Notes under the pieces: model-generated | Told to the model about the DNA's origin: nothing | Database searches by the model: none | The model's input: the letters and a program-made list of their open reading frames with translations, nothing else | Position numbers and translations under genes: made by a program | DNA from: an uncultured Erysipelotrichaceae bacterium | GTDB taxonomy: Bacteria > Bacillota_I > Bacilli_A > Erysipelotrichales > Erysipelotrichaceae | Direction of reading: 5' to 3' | Assembly (NCBI GenBank): GCA_900319505.1 | Contig: ONOV01000131.1 | Location: 1 to 9,738, forward strand | Length of the DNA: 9,738 nucleotides | Part shown: positions 1-7,286 of the stretch, piece by piece | Layout of the letters: every line of letters begins with the position of its first letter | Position numbering within the stretch: position 1 is the stretch's first letter

Positions 1-1799
1 TAACCTTCAGATTCCGAATCTTTTTTTTCATCATGCAGGGCCGCATACACATTGTGTGCCACTTCTCTGGGAACATATGCCGCAATTTCCTCTTCATCAG
101 CTGCCTTAAGGGCGGTAAAGCTGCCGAACTTTCTGAGCAGCAGTCTTTTGCGCTTCGGTCCTACCCCATCCACTTCATCCAGGATGGAACGGGTCTGTGC
201 TTTGGAACGCAGCTTGCGGTGATAGGAAATGGCCACCCGGTGCACTTCATCCTGCATGCGGGTCAAAAGGAAAAACAGAGAAGAATCCTTGGCAACATCA
301 AACGTACTGCCATCAGTATTCATCAGTGCACTGGTCGTATGCTTGTCATCCTTGACCAGGCCCAGCACCCTGATCGTATCCTGTAAGCCAAGCGACGTCA
401 GGATCTCTTCCGCTGCATCAATCTGGATGCGGCCGCCATCCACAAGAATTCCATCCGGCATCCGCCCCTCTTCCTTCAGCAGACGGAAATAGCGCCGGTA
501 GACCACTTCTTTCATGGAATCCACATCTGAATTGGCGGTATGAAGACGATAGAGACGATAATCCTTACGGTCCGGTTCCCCGTTTTCATAAACAACGCAG
601 GCCGCAACGGTGAATGTACCGGAGATATGAGAGTTATCAAACAGCTCTACCCGGTTCATATCTCTTCCGGCAAGCCGGCTCAGTTCCTTTACGGCTTCTT
701 CGGTTTCACTGGCCTGTTTCTCCACCGTATTGAACTTGAGCTCAAGCTGCTTCTGTGCATTGTCCACACACATCTCAATCAGCTTCCTGCGATAGCCTTT
801 CATCGGTCTGAACACATTGGTGCCGATGATTTCACTGAGCTGGGATGCAGTTTCTTCCGCAATGGTATTGGGAATCACAACCAGCGAAGAAACCGGATGA
901 TCCTGATAGTACTGAATCAGAAAGGACTGGAATTCTTCTTCCGCCTCCCCGTAAATCGGCCGCAGACGGAATTCCTTATTCAGCACCGTTCCCCTTCTGA
1001 CTAAGAAGCCGGCAATGGAAAGATAGCCTTTATCCTCATACCAGGCAAAGACATCAAAGGAACCCTGGCTGTCCTTTTCAATCAGCTGCTGGTCCTTGAC
1101 GACATGGCTGACACTTTCAATCATGTCTTTATAAGACTGGGCTCTTTCAAAATCCAGATTTACACTGGCATCCATCATCTTCTGCCTGAGTTCTCTGATG
1201 ATATCCCCGGTATCCCCGTTCATGAAGCGGGCAACCTTGTCTTTCATTTCTTCATAGACAGAAGGATCAATGTCGTATTCACAGGGACCGAGGCACTGCC
1301 CCATATGGTAGTAAAGACAGACTTTATCACGCATCTGAGTACATCTTCGGAAAGGATAGAGAGACTGCAGCAGCTTCTGGGTGTTGCGAGCTGCCGCGGC
1401 ATCCGGAAAAGGTCCGTAATAATGGGCCTTTTTATCTTTCTTCATGTCTCTTGCGATCAGCAGGCGCGGATACTTTTCATGGGTGAGCTTGATATAGGGA
1501 TAGGAAGAATCATCCATGAACTGGATATTGTAGCGGGGACGGTATTTCTTGATGAGATTGATCTCAAGGATCAGCGCTTCTTTTTCGGTTTTGGTCGCAA
1601 TGAAATCAAAGTCTTCAATGTGCGATACCATCTTGGTTGTCTTGAAGTTATGCGAGCCGACAAAGTAGGAATTCACCCGGTTATGCAGGTCCTTGGCCTT
1701 GCCGACATAGATGATCTCCCCATGCACATCCTTCATCTGATAGGAACCTGGTGCATGCGGAACATTGCTTAATTTAGCCTTGATATATTCAGTGTCCAT
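1..1799 (-). CDS. uvrC: UvrC, excinuclease ABC subunit C (3' end at window edge)
   Basis: UvrC makes the two incisions flanking a DNA lesion in UvrABC nucleotide excision repair, in the cytoplasm. The frame is open for 599 codons plus the bases TA, which could begin a TAA or TAG stop. UvrC is usually about 600 residues, so almost nothing is missing. Visible parts: an N-terminal GIY-YIG nuclease (Y20, IYVGKAKDL at 30-38, R41, E79 in ALILEINLIKK); four cysteines at 153, 161, 169 and 173 that match the iron-sulfur ligands known in UvrC; a UVR motif around 203-228 for UvrB contact; an RNase H-like second nuclease with D388 (FDNSH), D454 (VDGG) and H487 (KDDKH); and a C-terminal helix-hairpin-helix near 540-575 (GVGPKRK). 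The usual DGGKGQ is DGGRIQ here, but the Asp is kept. The start lies one base after the mutS2 stop with only a weak purine stretch upstream, so translation is probably coupled to mutS2. Confidence 0.96.
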   Translation of the reverse strand, partial: MDTEYIKAKLSNVPHAPGSYQMKDVHGEIIYVGKAKDLHNRVNSYFVGSHNFKTTKMVSHIEDFDFIATKTEKEALILEINLIKKYRPRYNIQFMDDSSYPYIKLTHEKYPRLLIARDMKKDKKAHYYGPFPDAAAARNTQKLLQSLYPFRRCTQMRDKVCLYYHMGQCLGPCEYDIDPSVYEEMKDKVARFMNGDTGDIIRELRQKMMDASVNLDFERAQSYKDMIESVSHVVKDQQLIEKDSQGSFDVFAWYEDKGYLSIAGFLVRRGTVLNKEFRLRPIYGEAEEEFQSFLIQYYQDHPVSSLVVIPNTIAEETASQLSEIIGTNVFRPMKGYRRKLIEMCVDNAQKQLELKFNTVEKQASETEEAVKELSRLAGRDMNRVELFDNSHISGTFTVAACVVYENGEPDRKDYRLYRLHTANSDVDSMKEVVYRRYFRLLKEEGRMPDGILVDGGRIQIDAAEEILTSLGLQDTIRVLGLVKDDKHTTSALMNTDGSTFDVAKDSSLFFLLTRMQDEVHRVAISYHRKLRSKAQTRSILDEVDGVGPKRKRLLLRKFGSFTALKAADEEEIAAYVPREVAHNVYAALHDEKKDSESEG

Positions 1800-1800
1800 A

Positions 1801-4116
1801 CTATTTCATTTCCACAACCGTTGCCCCGGTACCGCCTTCCCCCGGCGTACCAAGCCGGAACGACTTCACAGCCTTATCCCGGGCCAGCCGTTCATGAACC
1901 GCTTTGCGTAATGCGCCTGATCCATCGCCATGAATCACGCGGCAGCCTTTCAGCCCGGCCACCTTCACTTCATCCAGATACGCATCCAGCTCTTCCATCG
2001 CTTCATCCACATGCATGCCGATGAGATTGACTTCATGCGGCACACTGGCAAAAGCTGAGTGATGCGATACAGCCACAGAAGGCTGTTCTTTCATCTTCGG
2101 AATAACATGCAGAGAAGGACGGATCTGGTTCTTCTTGACTCTGACTTCCCGGCCATTGAGCATGACCGTGATATCCTTCTTTTCAATACGGATGATCTCA
2201 CACACCTGATCGGTTGAACGCAGTTCCACCGCATCTCCCACCTTGTAGTCGGCATGTACAGCCGGCTGCTTTTCCTGTTTTTCTTCAATAACTTCATTCA
2301 GGGCATGTTTCTTTTCAATGACCTGATGGTATTTCATAGTCGTCTGGCTGCGGCGCATCTCTTTCAGAATCTGGTCGGCTTTCTGCTGCGCTTCTTCCAC
2401 ATAGGCATCGGCCTGTTTCTGTGCTTCCGCCAGAATGGCATCTTTCTTTGTCTCCAGGGCATGATTCTGCTTCTTCAGTGCTTCCTGTTCTTTCTTATTT
2501 TCCGCAATGAGCTTTTCAAGCTCCTCATTTTTCTGCACGGTTTCATTGAGCTGTTTTTCCAGCTTGTCAATGAGCTCATCTTCTTCTGTTCTGGCCTGTG
2601 CCTTCAGAAAGCGGGCATAACGGACAATACGATCCGGAAGGCCATAGCGGGATGCCACCTCAAAAGCATTAGACTGGCCGGTCAGCCCTTCCACATACTG
2701 ATAGGTAGGCGTCAGTTTTTCATGATCGAACATCACACTGGCCAGCAGGATGTCATCATGACGCTTGCCATAGGCCTTGAGGCGGTTGTAATGGGTGGTA
2801 GTTACGGTCATGCATTTTTTCTGTCTGAGATCATTGAGGATGGCAATGGCCAGGGCTTCACCTTCACTCGGATCGGTACCGGAGCCGATCTCATCCAGAA
2901 GAACAAGCGAATTTCCGGTCGCATTGCGGGTAATCTCAGCCTGCTTGATCATATGCGCACTGAAGCTGGAAAGCGAAGAGACGACACTCTGATCATCCCC
3001 GATATCCACATACACATGATCAAAATACGGCAGTACGGCACTGTCGCATGTCACCGGCATCCCGCAGTAGGTCATCAGAACAAACAGGCCGATGATCTTC
3101 ATGGATACGGTTTTGCCGCCGGTATTGGGTCCGGTAATCAGTAAGGTCGTATGCGGGGCAGACAGATGATAGTCATTGGCCACGACTTTTTCCCGGTCGA
3201 TCAGAGGATGTCTTGCCCTTTCAATGCGGATTTCCTTGTTCTCACTTAATGTCGCTGCCACAGCATCGTGTTTCAGGCCCCACTGGGCTTTGGCAAACAC
3301 TTCATCCAGAAGCGCCAGTGTTTCAATATCGGCAATCAATGCTTCTGCATTCTGCTGCACGGCCCGGGAACATTTCAAAAGTACCTTATGCACTTCATCC
3401 GCTTCTCTTGCCTTCAGGTTTTCCTTCCGGTTGTTCAGCGGCACAAAGGCTGCCGGTTCAATATAGCTGGCACTGCCGGAGGCACTGTCCCCATAAACCA
3501 TGCCGCCATAGAGATTTTTATCCGAAGCTTTGACAAGAACGGTCATACGGCCGCTGCGCTCCGTCAGGATCGCATCCACAATGGAATCGCTGTGGGCTGC
3601 CTTAAATCGTCGGGCCGCTTCGGCCAGCTCCCCATCCATGCGTCTTAACTGTGAGCGCACTTCCTTCAGGGAGGGGGAAGCGTTGTCCTTGACTTCCCCA
3701 TAGCTGTTCAGACAGCTGTTCAGAAGCTTCAGCAGGCTGTCATGTACCGTCAATGATGAGAACAGCTCATGGAGTGCGGTATGTTCTGTTTCGCCAAGTC
3801 CCTTCTCATAGCCGGCTGCACTTTTTACGCCATTCAGAAGCGCAATCACATCCATCAGCTCCGCTTCCGTAAGAACTCTTCCCTTACGGGCGCCTTCCAG
3901 CTCATTTCTGATATCCCTGATGCCGCCCATCGGCACCGTATCATACAGGCGGACACATTCAAGTGCTTCTTTGATCCGGCTCTGGTTCTGGCGGATGACA
4001 AGCGGATCATAAGTCGGCTTCTCATCATGAATATACTGTCTGCTCAATGAGAAAGCACAGTACTTCTCCATCTGTTCCTGTATGACATTGAGTTCCAAAC
4101 TGCTTTCACTGGACAT
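1801..4116 (-). CDS. mutS2: MutS2 ATPase with C-terminal Smr domain
   Basis: MutS2 is a MutS-paralogue ATPase. It lacks the mismatch-recognition domain of MutS and has been linked to suppression of recombination and, in Bacillus subtilis, to sensing and splitting collided ribosomes. The protein has 771 residues, close to the usual 780-790. Visible parts: N-terminal core and lever helices (about 1-300); Walker A GPNTGGKT at 329-336; the DDQS segment at 374-377; Walker B LVLLDE at 404-409, followed by GSGTDPSEGEALA; a long charged coiled coil at about 505-615; a KOW-like region at about 622-668; and an Smr domain at about 695-771 with HGDGSGALR at 729-737. The usual LDLRG at the start of Smr reads VNLIG (696-700), so the Asp and Arg are lost. 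The start is set by a strong GGAGGG eight bases upstream, inside the end of the cvpA-family gene. The gene overlaps that gene by 11 bp and is followed one base later by uvrC. Confidence 0.96.
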   Translation of the reverse strand: MSSESSLELNVIQEQMEKYCAFSLSRQYIHDEKPTYDPLVIRQNQSRIKEALECVRLYDTVPMGGIRDIRNELEGARKGRVLTEAELMDVIALLNGVKSAAGYEKGLGETEHTALHELFSSLTVHDSLLKLLNSCLNSYGEVKDNASPSLKEVRSQLRRMDGELAEAARRFKAAHSDSIVDAILTERSGRMTVLVKASDKNLYGGMVYGDSASGSASYIEPAAFVPLNNRKENLKAREADEVHKVLLKCSRAVQQNAEALIADIETLALLDEVFAKAQWGLKHDAVAATLSENKEIRIERARHPLIDREKVVANDYHLSAPHTTLLITGPNTGGKTVSMKIIGLFVLMTYCGMPVTCDSAVLPYFDHVYVDIGDDQSVVSSLSSFSAHMIKQAEITRNATGNSLVLLDEIGSGTDPSEGEALAIAILNDLRQKKCMTVTTTHYNRLKAYGKRHDDILLASVMFDHEKLTPTYQYVEGLTGQSNAFEVASRYGLPDRIVRYARFLKAQARTEEDELIDKLEKQLNETVQKNEELEKLIAENKKEQEALKKQNHALETKKDAILAEAQKQADAYVEEAQQKADQILKEMRRSQTTMKYHQVIEKKHALNEVIEEKQEKQPAVHADYKVGDAVELRSTDQVCEIIRIEKKDITVMLNGREVRVKKNQIRPSLHVIPKMKEQPSVAVSHHSAFASVPHEVNLIGMHVDEAMEELDAYLDEVKVAGLKGCRVIHGDGSGALRKAVHERLARDKAVKSFRLGTPGEGGTGATVVEMK

Positions 4117-4897
4117 TCGTATCTCCCTCCGTACTTTCTGATGAAAGACTGCTGTCTGACAGCGCCTGTTTCAGCTGTTCCTTCTGCTGCTCACTGAGGC
4201 TGTTGTACTGCGCTTTCAGACTGTCGATATCACTGACCCCATACTGTGACAGGACAGAATTCACTTCTTCCTTCTGCGTTTCATTCATATTCTGATAGGT
4301 TTCTTCAATCGTATCCGCAATGGCATCCGTACTGATCGAATCCGTCCTGCCATTCATTAGATCAAGATACTTCTGATAGGAACTGCCAAGCACCATTTCA
4401 CCTGCCTTCTGCACCTCTGTATCGATATAGGCAAAGCCTGTATGGGCAATGATATCTTCGCCATTGGAAATCAGCGGCAGGTGCAGAAAGACACACACAA
4501 TGGCCAGAACAAGCCCGCCGGTCACTAATCCGAAGATACCCCCGCATAATCTGCTCACAGCATGAATGCCCGGCAGTTTTCTGATCGAAGAAATAATCCC
4601 CTCAGCCAGTAACAGAACAATCTTCAGTACGGCAAACAGCAGCACGGCCAGAATGATGCGGTTGAGATAAGGATAGATCGTATCTCCAATCAATGTACCC
4701 GAAAACGGCACGCTGCTTTTGGGATACAGGGAAACCGTATCCGCCAGCTGTCCGGAAAAATAATATGCCCCGTACACACACAGGAATGTCCCCAATGTAC
4801 TGAGCAGAGACAGAAGAACGCCTTTATGCCATCCTCTGTAGAATTTAAAGGCAAGATATACTGCCATGGCAATATTGATCCATGTATAAGTCGTCAT
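4106..4897 (-). CDS. CvpA-family membrane protein
   Basis: A 263-residue integral membrane protein of the CvpA (colicin V production) family. The molecular role of the family is not settled. Four hydrophobic segments are visible, at about 5-18, 26-48, 79-101 and 117-143, matching the four-helix CvpA layout. A polar, acidic tail of roughly 115 residues follows. The tail holds two similar helical units at 201-218 and 231-248, both of the form Y-x4-E-x-QKE-x5-LS, 30 residues apart. The Bacillus subtilis relative beside mutS2 (YshB) is shorter, near 180 residues, so the tail is an addition. The start is supported by AGGAG six bases upstream and a TATAAT -10 before that. The gene heads the operon with mutS2 and uvrC and overlaps mutS2 by 11 bp. 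The family call rests on membrane topology plus gene order; I cannot name a catalytic motif. Confidence 0.82.
   Translation of the reverse strand: MTTYTWINIAMAVYLAFKFYRGWHKGVLLSLLSTLGTFLCVYGAYYFSGQLADTVSLYPKSSVPFSGTLIGDTIYPYLNRIILAVLLFAVLKIVLLLAEGIISSIRKLPGIHAVSRLCGGIFGLVTGGLVLAIVCVFLHLPLISNGEDIIAHTGFAYIDTEVQKAGEMVLGSSYQKYLDLMNGRTDSISTDAIADTIEETYQNMNETQKEEVNSVLSQYGVSDIDSLKAQYNSLSEQQKEQLKQALSDSSLSSESTEGDTNVQ
4125..4130 (-). promoter_or_regulatory. Strong Shine-Dalgarno for mutS2
   Basis: GGAGGG on the minus strand ends eight bases before the mutS2 ATG. It lies inside the 3' end of the upstream cvpA-family gene. This fixes the mutS2 start at 4116 and supports translation of both genes from one mRNA. 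Confidence 0.8.
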
Positions 4898-4918
4898 ATG
4901 TCACTCCTGATGATTCTG

Positions 4919-4949
4919 ATTATACTCCCGGCCGCTCAATCCGCTACAA
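4919..4949 (-). promoter_or_regulatory. Candidate promoter of the cvpA-mutS2-uvrC operon
   Basis: The minus strand has a perfect TATAAT -10 at 4919-4924, followed by a leader of about 15 bases containing AGGAG and then the ATG at 4897. The best -35 candidate is TTGTAG at 4944-4949, but its spacing of 19 bases is long. The -10 call is firm; the -35 call is weak. Confidence 0.6.
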
Positions 4950-4950
4950 T
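4932..4950. repeat. Short tandem direct repeat between divergent promoters
   Basis: CCGCTCAAT (4932-4940) is followed immediately by CCGCTACAAT (4941-4950). The two copies differ only by one inserted A. That A creates the TACAAT hexamer proposed as the rnhC -10. The repeat sits between the TATAAT of the leftward operon and the rnhC start. Confidence 0.65.
4945..4950 (+). promoter_or_regulatory. Candidate -10 of rnhC (possible leaderless transcript)
   Basis: TACAAT lies six bases before the rnhC ATG, so a transcript would begin at or next to the start codon. No Shine-Dalgarno is present between 4930 and 4956. No good -35 is visible at 16-18 bases spacing, so this is a suggestion based on position and hexamer only. 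Confidence 0.4.
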
Positions 4951-4956
4951 AGTGGC

Positions 4957-5853
4957 ATGAGCACACAGAGTATTACATTGAAACTTGATTCTGTACAGGA
5001 AGAGAAACTGTACAATACCTGGAAGGAAACTGAACACCATCCTTCCCCTGCCTACACAAAGTGGCAGCTGCGGCCGGAAAACTGTGTCATTACCTGCTAT
5101 TCCTCCGGCAAAACCCTCTTTCAGGGCAGAGATGCACTGGTCTACGCTTCTCCTTTCATGAAAGAAGCTGATGTCAGTCAGCAGACCGCACAGGAACATA
5201 CCCGTCTCATTTTCCCTCAGGCCGGCAGTGATGAAGTCGGTACCGGGGATTACTTCGGTCCGGTCTGTGTCTGTGCCGCCTATGTAGAGGAAAAGAATCT
5301 GCCTGCCCTGAAGAAACTGGGGGTTACTGATTCAAAGGCAGTATCAGATGAAGACATCCGTCGCACAGTTCCATCTTTAATGGAACTGCTGCCGTACTGC
5401 CTTGTCACTCTGCCCCCGGAGCGCTATAACAAAGCCCATGAAACCTACAACATCAATGCCATCAAGGCCATCATGCACAATGCGGCCTATATCGGCCTGG
5501 CCCGCAAAATACAGCTGCCTGCCTTCATGATGGTGGACCAGTTTACCCCGGAACGTTCCTACTACCGCTATCTTGCCGGCCAGCCGCAGATCATACGGGG
5601 CCTTCACTTTGAAACAAAGTCGGAAAGCAGATATCCAGCTGTCGGGGCTGCTTCCATGATTGCCCGCTATGCCTTTGTGCAGTATATGGATGACATGGAA
5701 AGCAGATACGGCATGTCCTTTCATAAAGGGGCCGGGGCGGAAACAGACCGGTGCGCTTTGAGGTTTGTTGAGAAATACGGCTTTGCAGAACTGGAGAAAA
5801 CAGCCAAGCTGCACTTTGCCAATACGCAGAAGCTATTGAAAAAGAAAGTCTGA
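4957..5853 (+). CDS. rnhC: Ribonuclease HIII
   Basis: RNase HIII cuts the RNA strand of RNA/DNA hybrids, removing R-loops and primer remnants in the cytoplasm. The product from 4957 has 298 residues, near the 310 typical of the family. An N-terminal substrate-binding domain (about 1-85, with a YSSGKTLFQG strand typical of RnhC) precedes the nuclease. Nuclease motifs: GSDEVGTGDYFGP at 90-102 with D92 and E93, TDSK at 124-127, D194 in VDQF, E223 in TKSES, the AASMIARYAF helix, and the closing LHFANT. D92, E93, D194 and E223 match the family's acidic metal-binding set. The frame stays open to an ATG at 4882, but that would add 25 residues unlike the family and overlap the divergent gene, so 4957 is preferred. 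Neither start has a Shine-Dalgarno. The gene is divergent from cvpA-mutS2 and convergent with the dCMP deaminase gene. Confidence 0.95.
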   Translation: MSTQSITLKLDSVQEEKLYNTWKETEHHPSPAYTKWQLRPENCVITCYSSGKTLFQGRDALVYASPFMKEADVSQQTAQEHTRLIFPQAGSDEVGTGDYFGPVCVCAAYVEEKNLPALKKLGVTDSKAVSDEDIRRTVPSLMELLPYCLVTLPPERYNKAHETYNINAIKAIMHNAAYIGLARKIQLPAFMMVDQFTPERSYYRYLAGQPQIIRGLHFETKSESRYPAVGAASMIARYAFVQYMDDMESRYGMSFHKGAGAETDRCALRFVEKYGFAELEKTAKLHFANTQKLLKKKV

Positions 5854-5870
5854 AATTCAGGCTTTCTTTT
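5840..5870. terminator. Bidirectional terminator shared by rnhC and the dCMP deaminase gene
   Basis: Arms at 5844-5853 and 5857-5866 form a 10-bp stem (one G-U wobble on the plus-strand RNA) around a 3-base loop. A run of As on the left (5839-5843) and TTTT on the right (5867-5870) give each strand a U-tract after the hairpin. The left arm includes the TGA of rnhC and the right arm includes the TGA of the opposing gene. Confidence 0.8.
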
Positions 5871-6366
5871 CGTTATATTCAGGATTGGGTTCCTTGGTAA
5901 CGGATAAAATGATCTTTGTATCAAGCTGCTTGAGTTCGACCCCGGCCGCCTTCAGCATCTGCTTGGAAGCTCTGGTTGTTTCACTGTCGGCATACTTGTC
6001 TGATTCATAGACAATGCGGCGGATCCCGGACTGAATGATGGCCTTGGCGCATTCATTGCAGGGAAACAGCGATACATACAGCGTACAGCCGGCTACCGGC
6101 CATTTGGAATTGAGAATGGCATTCAGCTCCGCATGAACCACAAACGCATATTTGGTATCCAGCAGCTTTCCTTCCCTGGCCCAGGGAAACACCTTATCAT
6201 CGCATCCCTTGGGCATCCCGTTATAGCCGACCGACACGACCCGGTGGTTCTCATCTACAATCGCTGCCCCGACCTGGGTATTGGGATCCTTGGAACGCAG
6301 CGCTGAAAGATGTGCCAGTCCCATGAAATATTCATCCCAGCTCAATACATCCTTTCTTTCATCCAT
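5857..6366 (-). CDS. comEB: Deoxycytidylate (dCMP) deaminase, ComEB-type
   Basis: This enzyme deaminates dCMP to dUMP, the substrate of thymidylate synthase, using a catalytic zinc. It belongs to the cytidine/deoxycytidylate deaminase fold. The protein has 169 residues, slightly shorter than Bacillus subtilis ComEB (about 190). The zinc motif is intact: HAE at 78-80 (H78 ligand, E80 proton shuttle) and PCNEC at 102-106 (C103 and C106). GYNGMPKG at 47-54 is the substrate-loop signature of dCMP deaminases, which argues against a tRNA adenosine or riboflavin-type deaminase. The start at 6366 has AAAGGA eight bases upstream, overlapping the end of the rluD-like gene; the gap between the genes is 5 bp. 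It is the last gene of its operon and ends in the shared terminator. The ComEB name reflects similarity; a competence role is not implied. Confidence 0.93.
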   Translation of the reverse strand: MDERKDVLSWDEYFMGLAHLSALRSKDPNTQVGAAIVDENHRVVSVGYNGMPKGCDDKVFPWAREGKLLDTKYAFVVHAELNAILNSKWPVAGCTLYVSLFPCNECAKAIIQSGIRRIVYESDKYADSETTRASKQMLKAAGVELKQLDTKIILSVTKEPNPEYNEKKA

Positions 6367-6371
6367 ATGCT

Positions 6372-7286
6372 TTATCCTTTCTGTTTCCTGAGCAATGCCA
6401 GCAGTTCTTCAAAGTACGCCGGCAGCGGTGCTTCAAAGCTCATTTCTTTCCCGGAAGAAGGATGGATCAGCGTCAGCTTATAGGCATGAAGAACCTGTCC
6501 CTGCGTATCCATGATCTTACATTTATGTCCATACTTCTCATCGCCAACCACCGGGTGCCCGCAGTACTTCATATGAACACGGATCTGATGGGTGCGTCCG
6601 GTTTCAAGCCGGCACTCCGCATAGGTTGTATCAGGAAACCGTTCCAGCACCCGGTAATGGGTTCTGGCTTCACGGGAATGAATGTCCGTCACCGCCATGC
6701 GCTGACGGTCCCGTGGATCACGTCCGATCGGCGCATCAATGACAGCCGCATCATGTTCCAGAATGCCTTCCACAACGGTTTTATATTCCCGATGGCATGT
6801 CTTATCGGCAAGCTGGGCCGCAATGGCCCGATGGGCCATATCATTCTTGCACGCAACCAGACACCCGGTTGTATCTTTATCAATCCGATGGACAATGCCC
6901 GGACGGATCTTTCCGTTGATGCCGGAAAGATCATGGCAATGGTACAGCAGTGCATTGACCAGCGTACCGTGTTCATTGCCCGGGGCAGGATGAACAACCA
7001 TGCCCTTGGGTTTATTGATAACGATAATATCACTGTCTTCATACAGAATATCCAGCGGGATATTCTCCGGCAATACTTCAATCTCTGTATTTTCCGGCAC
7101 TTCAGCTGTGATTTCCATGCCTTCTTCCACTTTGAATGAGCTCTTGACGCTCTTTCCATTAACCTTTACCTTACCCTCTTCACAGAGTTCCTGTACACGG
7201 GTACGGGAAAGATCAGAAACGGAAGAAAGATACCTGTCAATGCGGACCGGACTTTCTGTTTCTACCGTATATTTTTCTTCATGCAT
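6372..7286 (-). CDS. rluD: RluD-family ribosomal large subunit pseudouridine synthase
   Basis: An RNA pseudouridine synthase of the RluA/RluD family, 304 residues, the normal size. It converts uridines in 23S rRNA to pseudouridine. Escherichia coli RluD acts on helix 69; the exact target here cannot be read from sequence. An N-terminal S4 RNA-binding domain (about 14-62, IDRYLSSVSDLSRTRVQ onward) is followed by the catalytic domain. The catalytic motif HRIDKDTTG is at 133-141 with D136 as the nucleophile, NKPKGMVVHPAPG at 91-103 is typical, and RTHQIRVH at 231-238 is present. The gene follows lspA with an 8-bp overlap, as the related ylyB follows lspA in Bacillus subtilis. An AGGAG lies 12 bases upstream of the ATG, rather far, so coupling to lspA translation probably helps. 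Confidence 0.94.
   Translation of the reverse strand: MHEEKYTVETESPVRIDRYLSSVSDLSRTRVQELCEEGKVKVNGKSVKSSFKVEEGMEITAEVPENTEIEVLPENIPLDILYEDSDIIVINKPKGMVVHPAPGNEHGTLVNALLYHCHDLSGINGKIRPGIVHRIDKDTTGCLVACKNDMAHRAIAAQLADKTCHREYKTVVEGILEHDAAVIDAPIGRDPRDRQRMAVTDIHSREARTHYRVLERFPDTTYAECRLETGRTHQIRVHMKYCGHPVVGDEKYGHKCKIMDTQGQVLHAYKLTLIHPSSGKEMSFEAPLPAYFEELLALLRKQKG

Noticed and set aside
1..9. uvrC as truncated or frameshifted
   Set aside because: Counted from the ATG at 1799, the frame stays open to the edge and the 599 residues match a complete UvrC. The edge is a window cut, possibly inside the stop codon.
1104..1772. A 222-codon plus-strand open frame opposite uvrC, with smaller ones at 33-386 and 540-1004
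   Set aside because: All lie fully within uvrC, whose minus-strand reading keeps every UvrC motif. No promoter or ribosome site was seen.
2254..3144. A 296-codon plus-strand open frame opposite mutS2
   Set aside because: It is the antisense shadow of the conserved MutS2 ATPase and coiled-coil region. It has low-complexity, Phe/Leu-rich sequence and no recognisable family or ribosome site.
4882..4956. Longer rnhC start at 4882
   Set aside because: It would add 25 residues not resembling RNase HIII, overlap the start of the divergent cvpA-family gene, and has no ribosome site.
6462..7139. A 225-codon plus-strand open frame opposite the rluD-like gene, and a similar one at 7000-7701
   Set aside because: They are antisense to intact RluD and LspA motifs. 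They look like open frames left by codon bias rather than genes.
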